DNA from: G965267185 sp965267185
Lineage (GTDB): Bacteria; Pseudomonadota; Alphaproteobacteria; UBA6615
Reading direction: 5' to 3'
Length of the DNA stretch: 64,000 nucleotides
Assembly (NCBI GenBank): GCA_965267185.1
Contig: OZ253937.1
Span: forward strand, 310,001 to 374,000
Part shown: positions 1 to 8,814 of the stretch, piece by piece
Layout: each line of letters opens with the position of its first letter
Position numbering within the stretch: position 1 is the first letter of the stretch
The notes under the pieces: model-generated
The model's database searches: none
Told to the model about the DNA's origin: nothing
Seen by the model: the letters and a program-made list of their open reading frames with translations, nothing else
Translations under genes and position numbers: made by a program

Positions 1-518
1 ATCAGTTGCACCTGCCGCTCGGTCTGACCGCCCGAGATCGGGATGACCGTACAGCCGAGGCGCTCGGCCCCGTAATGCGCCCCCAGCCCGCCGGTGAACA
101 ACCCGTAACCATAGGCCACATGCACCTTATCGCCCCGCCGCCCACCCGACGCGCGGATCGACCGCGCGATCAAATCGGCCCAAATGTCGATATCTTCTTG
201 CGTATAGCCGACTACGGTGGGTTTGCCGGTGGTGCCGCTGGAGGCATGCAGACGCACCACCTGATCCATGGGCACCGCAAACATGCCGTACGGATAGCTC
301 GCGCGCAGATCGGCCTTGGTGGTCGTCGGAAACTTCGCCAGGTCCGACAGCTCGCGAAAGTCGTCGGGGTGGACCCCGGCGGCGTCGAACTTCTCCCGGT
401 AACGAGCCACGTTGTCGTAGGCATGGCGCAGCGTCCAGCGCAGCCGGTCGATCTGCAATGCGGTGATCTCGTCGCGGCTCGCGACCTCGATCGGATCGAT
501 ATGCGCGTCCGCGCTCAT
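1..518 (-). CDS. paaK: Phenylacetate-CoA ligase-like AMP-forming enzyme (3' end cut by window edge)
   Basis: The first 172 residues are visible. The start is MSADAHIDP, and the adenylation P-loop follows as SSGTTGKPTVVGYT near residues 90-104, then HVAYGYGLFTGG and GCTVIPISGGQTERQ, the order typical of the PaaK family. These enzymes activate aryl acids to aryl-CoA thioesters with ATP in the cytoplasm. The next gene, a crotonase-fold protein, lies 16 bases upstream on the same strand, so the two are probably co-transcribed and act on CoA esters. The C-terminal lid domain is outside the window, so substrate cannot be judged; benzoate- or coumarate-type substrates are as possible as phenylacetate. 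Confidence 0.85.
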   Translation of the reverse strand, partial: MSADAHIDPIEVASRDEITALQIDRLRWTLRHAYDNVARYREKFDAAGVHPDDFRELSDLAKFPTTTKADLRASYPYGMFAVPMDQVVRLHASSGTTGKPTVVGYTQEDIDIWADLIARSIRASGGRRGDKVHVAYGYGLFTGGLGAHYGAERLGCTVIPISGGQTERQVQL

Positions 519-534
519 CTTTTGGCGTTGCCGG

Positions 535-1302
535 CTACTGCCAGACCGGCGCGCGGTCTTCGCGGTATGCGTTCATCGCCTCGGTGAAATCGTCCGACGC
601 GGTGGCCTTCTCCTGCAGGTCGAGATATTTGGCGAAGAAGGCGTCGAAGCCCATGTCGAAGCATTCGAGCAGCATCTGTTTGGAGTGACGGCAGCCCTCG
701 GAGTTGGTCTTGCCGTACTCCGTGATCCACTCCTCGAACTCGCTTTCGGCGGTTTCTTCGCCGACCAGATGGTCGACCATGCCGATGCGCTGGCCTTCTG
801 CACCGTCGATCATGTTACCGCGAATAATGAGCTGCTTGGCGCGGCCCAGCCCGATATAGCGGGCCAGCCGGAACGTACCGAGGCCGGGGATCAGCCCCTC
901 TTTGATGGCCGGGAGGCCCAGCTTGGCCGATGGCGTGCAGACGCGGATGTCGGATGCCAGCGCGAGCTGCAAACCGCCGCCCAGCGCGTAGCCGTGAATG
1001 AGACAGAGCACCAGCTTGTCCATGGTCTCGAAGCAGCGCAGCGCCCGGTCCCAGATATCGAAATAGCTTTGGTCGATCTCGCCGGCCGCAAGATCCTTTA
1101 AGTCGATACCGGTGGAGAACGCGCGTCCGGTGCCGGTGATCGCGACCAGCCGCACGGTATCGTCGGCGGCGATCTGCTCGGCCACGTCGAGTAGCTCGCG
1201 GCACCCGGTCATCGCCACGGCGTTGAGCCGTTCGGGACGGGTGAATTGCAACCGGCCAATAGGGCCGTCTTTGCGATAGATAAGGGTGGTGTAGTCGCTC
1301 AT
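535..1302 (-). CDS. Enoyl-CoA hydratase/isomerase (crotonase) family protein lacking both hydratase glutamates
   Basis: This is a 255-residue single-domain crotonase fold. The oxyanion-hole regions are seen at AFSTGIDLKD (61-70) and GYALGGGLQLALASD (104-118). The two catalytic glutamates of true enoyl-CoA hydratase (the Glu after GGG and the Glu after QP) are here Gln112 and Ala132. Hydration is therefore unlikely; isomerase, thioesterase, dehalogenase or C-C hydrolase chemistry on a CoA ester is more plausible (inference). It sits between a PaaK-like ligase and a VOC protein on the same strand, consistent with a short aryl- or acyl-CoA catabolic operon. Family assignment is firm, substrate unknown. 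Confidence 0.85.
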   Translation of the reverse strand: MSDYTTLIYRKDGPIGRLQFTRPERLNAVAMTGCRELLDVAEQIAADDTVRLVAITGTGRAFSTGIDLKDLAAGEIDQSYFDIWDRALRCFETMDKLVLCLIHGYALGGGLQLALASDIRVCTPSAKLGLPAIKEGLIPGLGTFRLARYIGLGRAKQLIIRGNMIDGAEGQRIGMVDHLVGEETAESEFEEWITEYGKTNSEGCRHSKQMLLECFDMGFDAFFAKYLDLQEKATASDDFTEAMNAYREDRAPVWQ

Positions 1303-1361
1303 GGTTTTCGCCTCTGCTGAAAAGCCCGGGCGGTCAGGTGTGTCGTTCGTTGGACCCGGCC

Positions 1362-1763
1362 TTACGCACTAAAGTAGCGGGCAGCGTCGCCATCGAGTTG
1401 ATCGGTGTCAACCTGGAACAGTTCCAGCAGAACGCCATCCGGGGCCGGACACATGATGTATTTCCAGGCACCGAAATCGCGGATGCCGCTGCGGAATTCT
1501 ACCCCCGCATTTCGCAGGCGGTGTTCGAGCGTTTCCAAATCGTCGGTGCGGATACCCACATGGTGCACCGCGCCGTGACCGCTGTCGCGCGGACGCTGAT
1601 CGTAGAGATGCAGACGCCCGCTACCCACCCGCATAAAGACATTGCGCGCGCCGCCGAAGTCGCCGTCATACATCACTTCGCCGCCGAGCATGTCGCGCCA
1701 CCAGGCGATGGTCCGGTCGATGTCGTGGGTGAACAGATGGACGTGGTGGAGATGTTCCGCCAT
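1362..1763 (-). CDS. VOC (glyoxalase/extradiol-fold) family protein
   Basis: The 133-residue protein begins MAEHLHHVHLFTHDID and has two beta-alpha-beta-beta-beta halves typical of the vicinal oxygen chelate superfamily. Candidate metal ligands are the His in HHVHLF, the His in VHHVGIRTDDL and the Glu in GVLLELFQ. I chose the ATG at 1763 because AAGGAA precedes it at good spacing; an upstream in-frame start would add 11 residues with no family match. It is the first gene of the leftward group ending in the PaaK-like ligase. The superfamily spans glyoxalases, epimerases and dioxygenases, so the reaction is not predicted. Confidence 0.8.
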   Translation of the reverse strand: MAEHLHHVHLFTHDIDRTIAWWRDMLGGEVMYDGDFGGARNVFMRVGSGRLHLYDQRPRDSGHGAVHHVGIRTDDLETLEHRLRNAGVEFRSGIRDFGAWKYIMCPAPDGVLLELFQVDTDQLDGDAARYFSA

Positions 1764-1928
1764 GGCGCAATTCCTTTTCCATGCTGTAGGCGGCAAACCC
1801 TATCACGAACGTAGCCCCGCGGCTCGACGGGTTGCACAATCGGTCCTATCTGTCGTTCAGTCGTGCGCGTTAGGACCCCCGCCGAGTTGAGTGGGGCCAA
1901 TAACAAACATAGTGGAGAGGAAACCGAG

Positions 1929-2819
1929 ATGACCGCAATTAGTGCCCGCATGCCCTATGAGAAGAAAACCGTCGAGGTGTTCGGCCACACCATGGCCTAT
2001 GCCGAGACGGGCGAGGGCGATCCGGTGGTCTTCCTCCACGGCAACGCCACGTCGTCTTACATGTGGCGCAATATCATGCCCTACCTCGAAGGCATGGGAA
2101 GACTGATTGCTATCGACAATATCGGCCAGGGGGATTCCGCGAAGCTGAAACATTCCGGACCGGATGCCTACACCTTGGCCGAGCACCAGACGTTTATTGA
2201 CGGCACGCTCGATGCGCTGGGCGTCACCGACAATGTGACCTTTGTGATGCACGATTGGGGCGGGCCGCTCGGTTTGACCTGGGCGCAGCGCCAGCCGGAG
2301 CGGATCAAAGGGTTGGCGCACTGCGAAACCCTGGTTTGCGACCATGCCAGCTACGAAGACTATCCCGACGCGGTAGGGGCGATGCTGAAACGGTTGCGCG
2401 GCCCGGAAGGCGAGACGCTCGTGCTCGAGCAAAACTTCTTCGTCGAAAATATTTTCACCGCCGGCGTGATCCGCGACATCGACGATGAGACCATGGCCGA
2501 GATTCGCCGCCCCTATGCCGAGGCGGGCGAGGCGCGCCGCGCCACGCTGAGCTGGCCGCGCCAAATCCCGATCGCCAGCGAACCGAAAGACGTTGCCGAC
2601 CTGGTCGAAGGGCAGGCCGTCTGGATGGCGAACAACGATATTCCCAAGCTGTTCATCAACGTAGAGCCGGGCCAAATCATCTTCGAGCGCGATCTTGCGA
2701 TTATCCGAAGCTGGCCCAACCAAACGGAAGTGACCGTGCGCGGCCTGCACCATCCGCAAGAAGATTCGCCCGACGATATTGGCAAAGCCTTGCGCGATTG
2801 GTACGCATCGCTTGGCTAG
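1929..2819 (+). CDS. Haloalkane dehalogenase (HLD-II type alpha/beta hydrolase)
   Basis: The 296-residue protein hydrolyses carbon-halogen bonds if true to family. All five signature residues of the DhaA/LinB type are present: halide-binding Asn39 (FLHGNATSS) and Trp110, nucleophile Asp109 (MHDWGG), acid Glu133 (AHCE) and base His274 (GLHHPQED). Length matches the family. The ATG at 1929 follows GAGAGGA; a longer frame to 1863 lacks family similarity. It is the first gene of a rightward operon with a serine hydrolase and an aldolase/SDR fusion, divergent from the VOC gene with a 165-base gap that should hold both promoters. A close paralogue lies at 51169-52050. Natural substrate unknown; some homologues act poorly on known haloalkanes. 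Confidence 0.9.
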   Translation: MTAISARMPYEKKTVEVFGHTMAYAETGEGDPVVFLHGNATSSYMWRNIMPYLEGMGRLIAIDNIGQGDSAKLKHSGPDAYTLAEHQTFIDGTLDALGVTDNVTFVMHDWGGPLGLTWAQRQPERIKGLAHCETLVCDHASYEDYPDAVGAMLKRLRGPEGETLVLEQNFFVENIFTAGVIRDIDDETMAEIRRPYAEAGEARRATLSWPRQIPIASEPKDVADLVEGQAVWMANNDIPKLFINVEPGQIIFERDLAIIRSWPNQTEVTVRGLHHPQEDSPDDIGKALRDWYASLG

Positions 2820-2855
2820 CTGACAGCAAACAAAGTCAGCGGGGAGGGAACGCCG

Positions 2856-3761
2856 ATGGCGCATAAAAAGGTTTGGGACGAAGTCGAGTACTACTCCGAC
2901 GGCAAGAAGATCGCGGCCTTTCTGTACCGGCCGAAAGATTGGTCGCCGGGTGATCCGCCTCGGCCCGGAATTGTTGTGTTGCACGGCTATAGCGGCATGA
3001 AAGACGTCTATGGCATGGACGTGCCGCAATGGCTCTGGGAGGAAGGCTATTTCGTTTTGTCCTGGGACTATCCGGGGTTCGGCGTGAGCGAGGGCGAGCG
3101 CGGTCGTCATCGCCCGATGGAGCAGGCGCAGGCAACCTATGATTCGGTGACCTATCTGCAGACGGTCGACGGTGTCGATCCCGACCGGATCGCCTACTAC
3201 GGCTCCAGTTGGGGCGGCGCCAATGCAATTTGGTGCGGCGCTTTCGACGAACGCGTGAAGGTCATTGTTTCGGCGGTGATGGTGTCGGACGGCGAACGCT
3301 GGATGCGCAGCGTCCGGCGGCCCCACGAGTGGCAAAGCTTCAAAGCGCAGGTCGAGGAGGCCGAGCGCAAGCGCGTGTTGACCGGCGAGAAAACGATGGC
3401 GCCGATCGGCGACATCATGCTGCTCGACCCCCATACGCGCGATGTGATCGAGCAGTTCCACGCCAAGGACAATCGCTTCAACCCGGAATACGACATGGAG
3501 AGCGCGGCCGCCTGCTGGCGCTTTAAGCCCCAATGGGTCGCCGGTCAGATTTCGCCGCGGCCGGTGCTGATGGTCTATTCCGAGTACGATATGCTGGTGC
3601 CGGTGACCGAACAGCTCGAATGTTACGAGGCTCTCGGCGAACCCAAAAAACTGGTAAAGATCCCAGGCGCTCAGCACTACGATTCGTACTATTTTTGTAA
3701 CCCCGAGCTGCACGAGATTCAGAAAACCGAGGCTCTCGAGTGGTACCGGAAGTATCTCTAG
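2856..3761 (+). CDS. Serine alpha/beta hydrolase (dienelactone hydrolase/S9-like)
   Basis: The 301-residue cytoplasmic protein has a HGYSG oxyanion-hole motif near 43, the nucleophile elbow GSSWGG with Ser118, an acid in YSEYDMLVP and a base in GAQHYDSYY near the C terminus, so the catalytic triad looks complete. A GGGGAGGGAA ribosome-binding region precedes the ATG. It lies 36 bases after the haloalkane dehalogenase and 18 before the aldolase/SDR fusion, so one mRNA is likely. The family covers esterases, carbon-carbon hydrolases and dienelactone hydrolases; position suggests it processes a product of the dehalogenase pathway (inference). Confidence 0.8.
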   Translation: MAHKKVWDEVEYYSDGKKIAAFLYRPKDWSPGDPPRPGIVVLHGYSGMKDVYGMDVPQWLWEEGYFVLSWDYPGFGVSEGERGRHRPMEQAQATYDSVTYLQTVDGVDPDRIAYYGSSWGGANAIWCGAFDERVKVIVSAVMVSDGERWMRSVRRPHEWQSFKAQVEEAERKRVLTGEKTMAPIGDIMLLDPHTRDVIEQFHAKDNRFNPEYDMESAAACWRFKPQWVAGQISPRPVLMVYSEYDMLVPVTEQLECYEALGEPKKLVKIPGAQHYDSYYFCNPELHEIQKTEALEWYRKYL

Positions 3762-3779
3762 GCGAATAAGGACCGCACC

Positions 3780-5834
3780 GTGGAAAGCCTTTGGTCGGAT
3801 GACGACGCGCGATCTTACGTCGAGCGCTATGCCCAACAAGATGTCGGTGAAGATATAGCGCTGCGCGTTTACTCGACCCGGCTGCTGGGCGGCGATCCCA
3901 AGTTGGTGCTGCATGGCGGCGGCAACACATCGGTCAAAACTGTGATGACCGATCTCGCCGGCGAAACCGTCGACACGCTGTGTGTCAAAGGCAGCGGCTG
4001 GGATATGGCGAGTATCGAGCCGCCGGGCCTGCCGGCGGTGCGCCTCGAACCGTTGCGCCGCCTGCGCGCGCTCGACCACTTGAGCGACGAAGATATGGTC
4101 AATGCCCAGCGGGGTAATTTACTGGACTCCGCCGCACCGAACCCATCGGTCGAGACATTGCTGCATGCGTTCCTGCCCCACAAATTCGTCGACCACACGC
4201 ATTCGACGGCGGTCCTGGCGCTTACCGATCAGCCGAACGGCGCCGATATTTGCGCCGAAGTCTTCGGCGGCCGGTTCGCGCTGGTGCCTTACATCATGCC
4301 CGGTTTTGCGTTGGCGAAATCGTGCGCCGAAATTTACGAAGGTTCGCCGGATGTCGAGGGATTGATCCTGCTGAAGCATGGCGCGTTCAGCTTCGGCGAA
4401 ACGGCGCGGGAAGCCTACGAGCGCATGATTGCGCTGGTGACACTGGCCGAACAGCACGCGGCAAAGGCATCCTCTTCCTCAATTACAGTGGCTGCCTTGC
4501 CGCCGGACTTGGCCGCCCCGGAAACCATCGCGCCCACGTTGCGCGGGTTGCTTGCAGTCGAAACCGACCCCGTCGAGGGATTGCACAAGCGGTTCGTGTT
4601 GGAGTTCCGTACCGGCGAAGCGATCCGCTGCTTCGTCGATGGGGAGGACTTGGTGCGCTACAGCCAGCAAGGGCCCGTGACCCCCGATCATGCGATCCGC
4701 ATCAAGCCGCTGCCGGTCGTCTTGCCGCCACCGGCGGCAGACGGTCTCGCCGCGTTTAGCGAACACGCTGCTAAGGCCGTGGCCGAATATCGGCGCGTCT
4801 ATGAAGCCTATGTCGCCCGCAACAACACCGATCCGCTGGCGCCGAAAACGCCGCTCGATTCCTCGCCGCGAATTTTGCTGGTACCGGGCTTGGGGTTCTT
4901 CGCCGCAGGCGACAACGCCAAGGTGGCGGCGGTCGCAGCCGACCTCTACGAAAACAATATCGAGGTGATCACGGACGCCGAATCGATCGGCACGTACCAG
5001 TCGATCGGCGACGCCGATATGTTCGATATCGAGTACTGGTCGCTGGAACAGGCCAAGCTCGGCGCGGCGGCCGAAAAGCCGCTGGCGCGTCACGTGGTCG
5101 CCATCACGGGCGCGGCAGGGCAAATCGGCCAGGCATGCGCGCGCGCATTCCGCGCCGCAGGCGCCGATGTCGCCTTACTCGATCTCGATCTAGCGGCAGC
5201 GGAAGCGGTGGCGGCCGAAACCGGTGGTATCGCCTTGGCATGCGACGTTACCGACGATGGTGCCGTTGCGTCGGCGTTCGACGCGATCGCGCGCGCTTTC
5301 GGTGGGGTCGATATCCTGGTTTCCAACGCCGGGGCGGCTTGGCAGGGCCGGATCGGCGAAGTCGACGATGCGCTGCTGCGCGAGAGCTTCGAGCTCAACT
5401 TCTTCGCCCATCAACGGGTCGCCAAGGCCGCGGTTGCGATCATGCGGGCGCAGAACACCGGCGGCGTCTTGCTATTCAATGCGTCGAAGCAGGCGGTCAA
5501 CCCCGGCGCCGACTTCGGCCCGTACGGGCTGCCGAAAGCAGCGACGATGTTTTTGTCGCGGCAGTACGCGGTCGACTATGGTGCCGACGGCATTCGCTCC
5601 AACGCGGTGAACGCCGACCGTATTCGTAGTGGGCTCCTGACCGACGACATGGTGCGCTCCCGCGCGGCGGCGCGCGGGGTCAGCGAGCGCGATTACATGG
5701 AAGGCAACATTCTGCACCGCGAGGTTACCGGCGATGACGTGGCGCAAGCGTTCGTCCAACTGGCGCTGGCGCGCAAAACCACCGGCGCAGTGATCACGGT
5801 CGACGGCGGCAATATTGCGGCGGCGTTGCGCTAG
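3780..5834 (+). CDS. Bifunctional class II aldolase / short-chain dehydrogenase fusion (RhaD-AD type)
   Basis: The 684-residue fusion has an N-terminal class II aldolase/adducin domain (about 25-260), with HGGGNTS at 45-51 and the zinc-binding pair His139 and His141 in DHTHST, and a C-terminal SDR domain (about 430-684), with the cofactor motif TGAAGQIG, SNAG and the active-site YGLPK. The GTG start at 3780 is supported by AAGGA at suitable spacing. The architecture matches rhamnulose-1-phosphate aldolase/alcohol dehydrogenase fusions, which cleave a sugar phosphate and oxidise the lactaldehyde formed. No kinase, isomerase or sugar transporter is nearby, and the operon partners are a dehalogenase and a hydrolase, so the substrate may not be rhamnulose phosphate. 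Confidence 0.85.
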   Translation: MESLWSDDDARSYVERYAQQDVGEDIALRVYSTRLLGGDPKLVLHGGGNTSVKTVMTDLAGETVDTLCVKGSGWDMASIEPPGLPAVRLEPLRRLRALDHLSDEDMVNAQRGNLLDSAAPNPSVETLLHAFLPHKFVDHTHSTAVLALTDQPNGADICAEVFGGRFALVPYIMPGFALAKSCAEIYEGSPDVEGLILLKHGAFSFGETAREAYERMIALVTLAEQHAAKASSSSITVAALPPDLAAPETIAPTLRGLLAVETDPVEGLHKRFVLEFRTGEAIRCFVDGEDLVRYSQQGPVTPDHAIRIKPLPVVLPPPAADGLAAFSEHAAKAVAEYRRVYEAYVARNNTDPLAPKTPLDSSPRILLVPGLGFFAAGDNAKVAAVAADLYENNIEVITDAESIGTYQSIGDADMFDIEYWSLEQAKLGAAAEKPLARHVVAITGAAGQIGQACARAFRAAGADVALLDLDLAAAEAVAAETGGIALACDVTDDGAVASAFDAIARAFGGVDILVSNAGAAWQGRIGEVDDALLRESFELNFFAHQRVAKAAVAIMRAQNTGGVLLFNASKQAVNPGADFGPYGLPKAATMFLSRQYAVDYGADGIRSNAVNADRIRSGLLTDDMVRSRAAARGVSERDYMEGNILHREVTGDDVAQAFVQLALARKTTGAVITVDGGNIAAALR

Positions 5835-5844
5835 ATTTGGAACG

Positions 5845-6756
5845 CTATTTGATCTGCTTGCGCATTTTTTCGAATTCGGCGGGTTCAGGCGACGCCCCGA
5901 ACACCGCGGCGCAGGCAGCGATCCACTGGTACTGGTGAAATACCGGTCCGTCCGCCAGGCGCAGCCCGCGGACCTTGCGCTGCTGGCGGGCTTTATCGAG
6001 AAACGCTGAGCTGATTCCGACAGCGCCGAGATCCCAAATTAGCGCGTCTTTGGGGAACAGCGCGGCGGCGCCGACCGGCGAGGGAGTCCCGATCTCCTCC
6101 GGCCCCGTCGCGTTTACGACGAGGCTGCCCGGCGGCAACAACGTCACCAGCCGGTCGTGCTCCAATTGCGATTCCACGTGGAGCAAGGTTGGGCGTTTGT
6201 CCTCTGGCAGTTCGGCGATGCGCTGGCGCATGTCGGTCATCGACTTCCCGTCGAGCGTCGTCAGCGTGACCTGCCGCGGGGTGGACTCGCTGAGTGACAA
6301 CGCCAGCGCGCGTGCCGGTCCGGTCGCGCCGATGATCAAAACCTCGGGCGGGTCCGTGTCGTGGCCGAACGTGTACTCGTAGGCACGTTGCGCGGCCGTT
6401 TTCGCTGGCGCCAGTCCGGTGAGCGTGCCGGGGGCGCGCACGGCGGTGCCGATTTCACCCAACAGTTCGGCGTCGCCGTCGAACGTGTCGAATAGTTGAT
6501 GCGTATGCTCAAAGAGTGTCGACGCGTTCGAAACCATGACCGCGCCGACAGCGTGATATTCGTCACGGAGAAATTCCACGAGACGCCGATACCCGGCCGC
6601 ATCGGCTTCCAGCGGTGCGGCGACGGGAACGATGGCGGTCGACCGCTGGCCGAAACGGCGCGCCCATTTTGGCAGGACGGTCAGGAGGCCGTCGGGAATC
6701 GGGTCCGTTCCGACGACGTAGACCGTCGGTTTTTTCGGTGAGGTAGGAAAATCCAT
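5845..6756 (-). CDS. Shikimate dehydrogenase-like NAD(P)-binding protein
   Basis: The roughly 303-residue protein has an N-terminal substrate-type domain and a C-terminal Rossmann domain containing VLIIGATGPARALALSLS and LVVNATGPEEIGTPSP, which resemble AroE and quinate/shikimate dehydrogenase relatives. The Lys/Asp pair of true AroE is not clearly recognisable, so a biosynthetic role is doubtful. I use the ATG at 6756 (MDFPTSPKK); an in-frame start at 6828 would add 24 residues of weak quality. It converges on the aldolase/SDR gene 10 bases away and diverges from the ThDP enzyme. The function is unknown; it may reduce a keto acid made in this region. Confidence 0.55.
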   Translation of the reverse strand: MDFPTSPKKPTVYVVGTDPIPDGLLTVLPKWARRFGQRSTAIVPVAAPLEADAAGYRRLVEFLRDEYHAVGAVMVSNASTLFEHTHQLFDTFDGDAELLGEIGTAVRAPGTLTGLAPAKTAAQRAYEYTFGHDTDPPEVLIIGATGPARALALSLSESTPRQVTLTTLDGKSMTDMRQRIAELPEDKRPTLLHVESQLEHDRLVTLLPPGSLVVNATGPEEIGTPSPVGAAALFPKDALIWDLGAVGISSAFLDKARQQRKVRGLRLADGPVFHQYQWIAACAAVFGASPEPAEFEKMRKQIK

Positions 6757-7015
6757 TAAGGCAACGCTCGCGACCGGTGCATCATATTGATATACCGCAC
6801 AGTAACTCAACGCATGGTTGTTTACCAAGCCCGAAATTTTGACAGAACCGGCAGATTGCTGCCGCTAACCGCGTTTTTGGTGCGGTATCCTGTCTTATCT
6901 CAAATCTCTACAGGCCGGATGGTTCAATCGGGCCGGATATTGCTCTAAGTTCATTGCCGCGGGGGAGCTTGGCATCGCTCCCCGAACCTCCGAAATCCTT
7001 GCGCGGGAGAGCGAT

Positions 7016-8689
7016 TTGCAGCGGACAGGTGGTCAAGTTTTGGTCGACGCCCTGAGGGTTCATGGGGTCGATACCGTTTTTTGCGTGCCGGGAGAAAGCT
7101 ATCTGGCGGCGCTCGATGCGCTGCACGATGCCGAGGATGCGATATCCGTCATCACCTGCCGCCACGAGAACGGCGCGGCCTTCATGGGCGAGGCTTACGG
7201 CAAGCTCACCGGCAAACCGGGCATCACTTTCGTGACCCGCGGCCCGGGGGCGTGCAACGGCAGTATTGGCGTCCACACCGCGATGCAGGATTCCTCGCCG
7301 ATGATCATGTTCGTCGGGCAGGTGCCGCGCGGCTTCCGCCGGCGCGAAGCGTTTCAAGAGGTCGACTACGAAGCGATGTTTGCGCCGCTGGCGAAATGGG
7401 CGGTCGAGGTCGACGATGCCGCCCGCCTGCCGGAGATCGTCGCCCGGGCCTTTTCCACGGCGGTTTCGGGGCGGCCGGGCCCCGTTGTCGTCTCGCTACC
7501 GGAAGATATGCTGACCGATCTGGTGGATGTTGCCGATACGCCGGCACACCAGCACATCGAGCCGCAACCGGCGGATGCCGATATGGCGCAACTTCGCGCG
7601 ATGCTGCAGAAGGCGAGCCGGCCGTTGGTTTTGGTCGGTGGTGGTGGTTGGTCGGCGGAGGCGGGCGCCGATTTGGAAGCCTTTGCGGCGGCCAACAATC
7701 TGCCGGTCACAACCTCGTTCCGCGCGATGGACATCATCGATAACGATCATCCCAACTATGTCGGCGAAGTGGGGATCAATACCAATCCTAAGCTTGCCCA
7801 GCGGGTACGAGACACCGATCTCCTGATCGTTATCGGCGCGCGGCTCGGCGAGATCACGACCCAAGGCTATACTTTGTTGTCGGTGCCCAAACCGGCGCAG
7901 GGGTTAGTCCATGTTTACCCCGATCCGGAGGAACTCGGCCGGGTCTATCAGCCCGATCTGGCCATCAATTCGGCCGTGGTGCCGTTTCTCGCCCGCGCCC
8001 GGGCGAGCCAGCAAGCCGACGCGTCGGCCTGGAGCGAATGGACGGCGGCGGCGCGGCAGGATTATGAGACGTGGCGCGTGCCGGGCGAAAGCCCTGGGCC
8101 GTTGGACTTGGGCAAGATCTTTCACGATCTGCGTGGTCTGACACCGGCGGACACAATCATCACCACCGATGCTGGAAACTTTTCCGGCTGGGCCAGCCGG
8201 TTCTTTCCGTTCCATCGCTACCGCACGCTGTTGGGGCCGACCAACGGCGCCATGGGCTACGGCATGCCGGCGGCGGTTGCCGCTAAAGCCGCGCGGCCCG
8301 ATGCGACGGTGATTTGCTATGCCGGCGATGGCGGCATTTTGATGACCGGCAACGAATTGGCGACAGCGCTGCGCCACGATCTTGGGATCATCCTGATCAT
8401 TGCCAACAACTCGATGTACGGCACGATCCGTATGCATCAGGAGCGAGAATATCCCGGACGGATGACCGCAACCCAGCTCACCAACCCCGACTTCGCCGCC
8501 TGGGCTCAATCGTTCGGCGCCCATGGCGAACGGGTCGAAACCACCGCGCAGTTTGCTCCGGCTTTCCAGCGTGCGCTGGCGGCGGGCGGTCCGGCGGTGA
8601 TCGAACTCATCGTCAGCGAAGAGTTGCTGTCGAGCAACATGACCCTCACGCAGTTGCGCGAACGGGTTGCGGCGGCGAACGCGGATTAG
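7016..8689 (+). CDS. Thiamine diphosphate-dependent enzyme, acetolactate synthase-like
   Basis: The 557-residue protein has the three-domain ALS/POX architecture. The PYR domain carries catalytic Glu51 in CRHENGAA, the middle domain follows at about 190-330, and the PP domain has the GDGG...NN ThDP/Mg motif (CYAGDGGILM to IIANNSMYG). The start is a TTG at 7016 preceded by GGGAGA. No regulatory small subunit (IlvH) is adjacent, so a catabolic role such as decarboxylation or carboligation of a 2-oxo acid is more likely than valine synthesis. The 187-base gap to the divergent AroE-like gene should hold both promoters. Substrate not predictable. Confidence 0.85.
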   Translation: MQRTGGQVLVDALRVHGVDTVFCVPGESYLAALDALHDAEDAISVITCRHENGAAFMGEAYGKLTGKPGITFVTRGPGACNGSIGVHTAMQDSSPMIMFVGQVPRGFRRREAFQEVDYEAMFAPLAKWAVEVDDAARLPEIVARAFSTAVSGRPGPVVVSLPEDMLTDLVDVADTPAHQHIEPQPADADMAQLRAMLQKASRPLVLVGGGGWSAEAGADLEAFAAANNLPVTTSFRAMDIIDNDHPNYVGEVGINTNPKLAQRVRDTDLLIVIGARLGEITTQGYTLLSVPKPAQGLVHVYPDPEELGRVYQPDLAINSAVVPFLARARASQQADASAWSEWTAAARQDYETWRVPGESPGPLDLGKIFHDLRGLTPADTIITTDAGNFSGWASRFFPFHRYRTLLGPTNGAMGYGMPAAVAAKAARPDATVICYAGDGGILMTGNELATALRHDLGIILIIANNSMYGTIRMHQEREYPGRMTATQLTNPDFAAWAQSFGAHGERVETTAQFAPAFQRALAAGGPAVIELIVSEELLSSNMTLTQLRERVAAANAD

Positions 8690-8712
8690 GAGTTTTCGTT
8701 ATGTCTGTGCCT

Positions 8713-8777
8713 GCCCACTCCCCCTCCCGGTCACCCCAAGCATACGATTGCCTGGGTGGCCGGGAGGGGGAGTGGGC
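8713..8777. repeat. Large hairpin with 18-bp perfect outer arms
   Basis: Bases 8713-8730 are the exact reverse complement of 8760-8777, and an inner CACCC/GGGTG pair (8732-8736 with 8754-8758) extends the stem. There is no T-run afterwards, so it is not a textbook terminator. It lies inside a 36-codon open frame (8701-8811) that starts behind TAGGAG at the end of the ThDP gene and stops just before the next gene. This looks like a dispersed palindromic repeat inserted between two co-directional genes, where it could stabilise the upstream mRNA. Confidence 0.75.
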
Positions 8778-8814
8778 CGGAGCGATTCCACGCAAGTGGA
8801 AAAGGAAATAACCC

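Noticed and set aside
1857..4079. Very long open frame antisense to the dehalogenase and hydrolase genes; similar ones at 18116-19960, 25638-27494 and 31869-34514
   Set aside because: They mirror well-supported genes on the other strand, lack family motifs and arise from GC-rich third codon positions. I treat them as shadows.
6839..6867. Sigma-70-like promoter for the ThDP enzyme (TTGACA at 6839-6844)
   Set aside because: The -35 is perfect, but no acceptable -10 hexamer lies 16-18 bases downstream.
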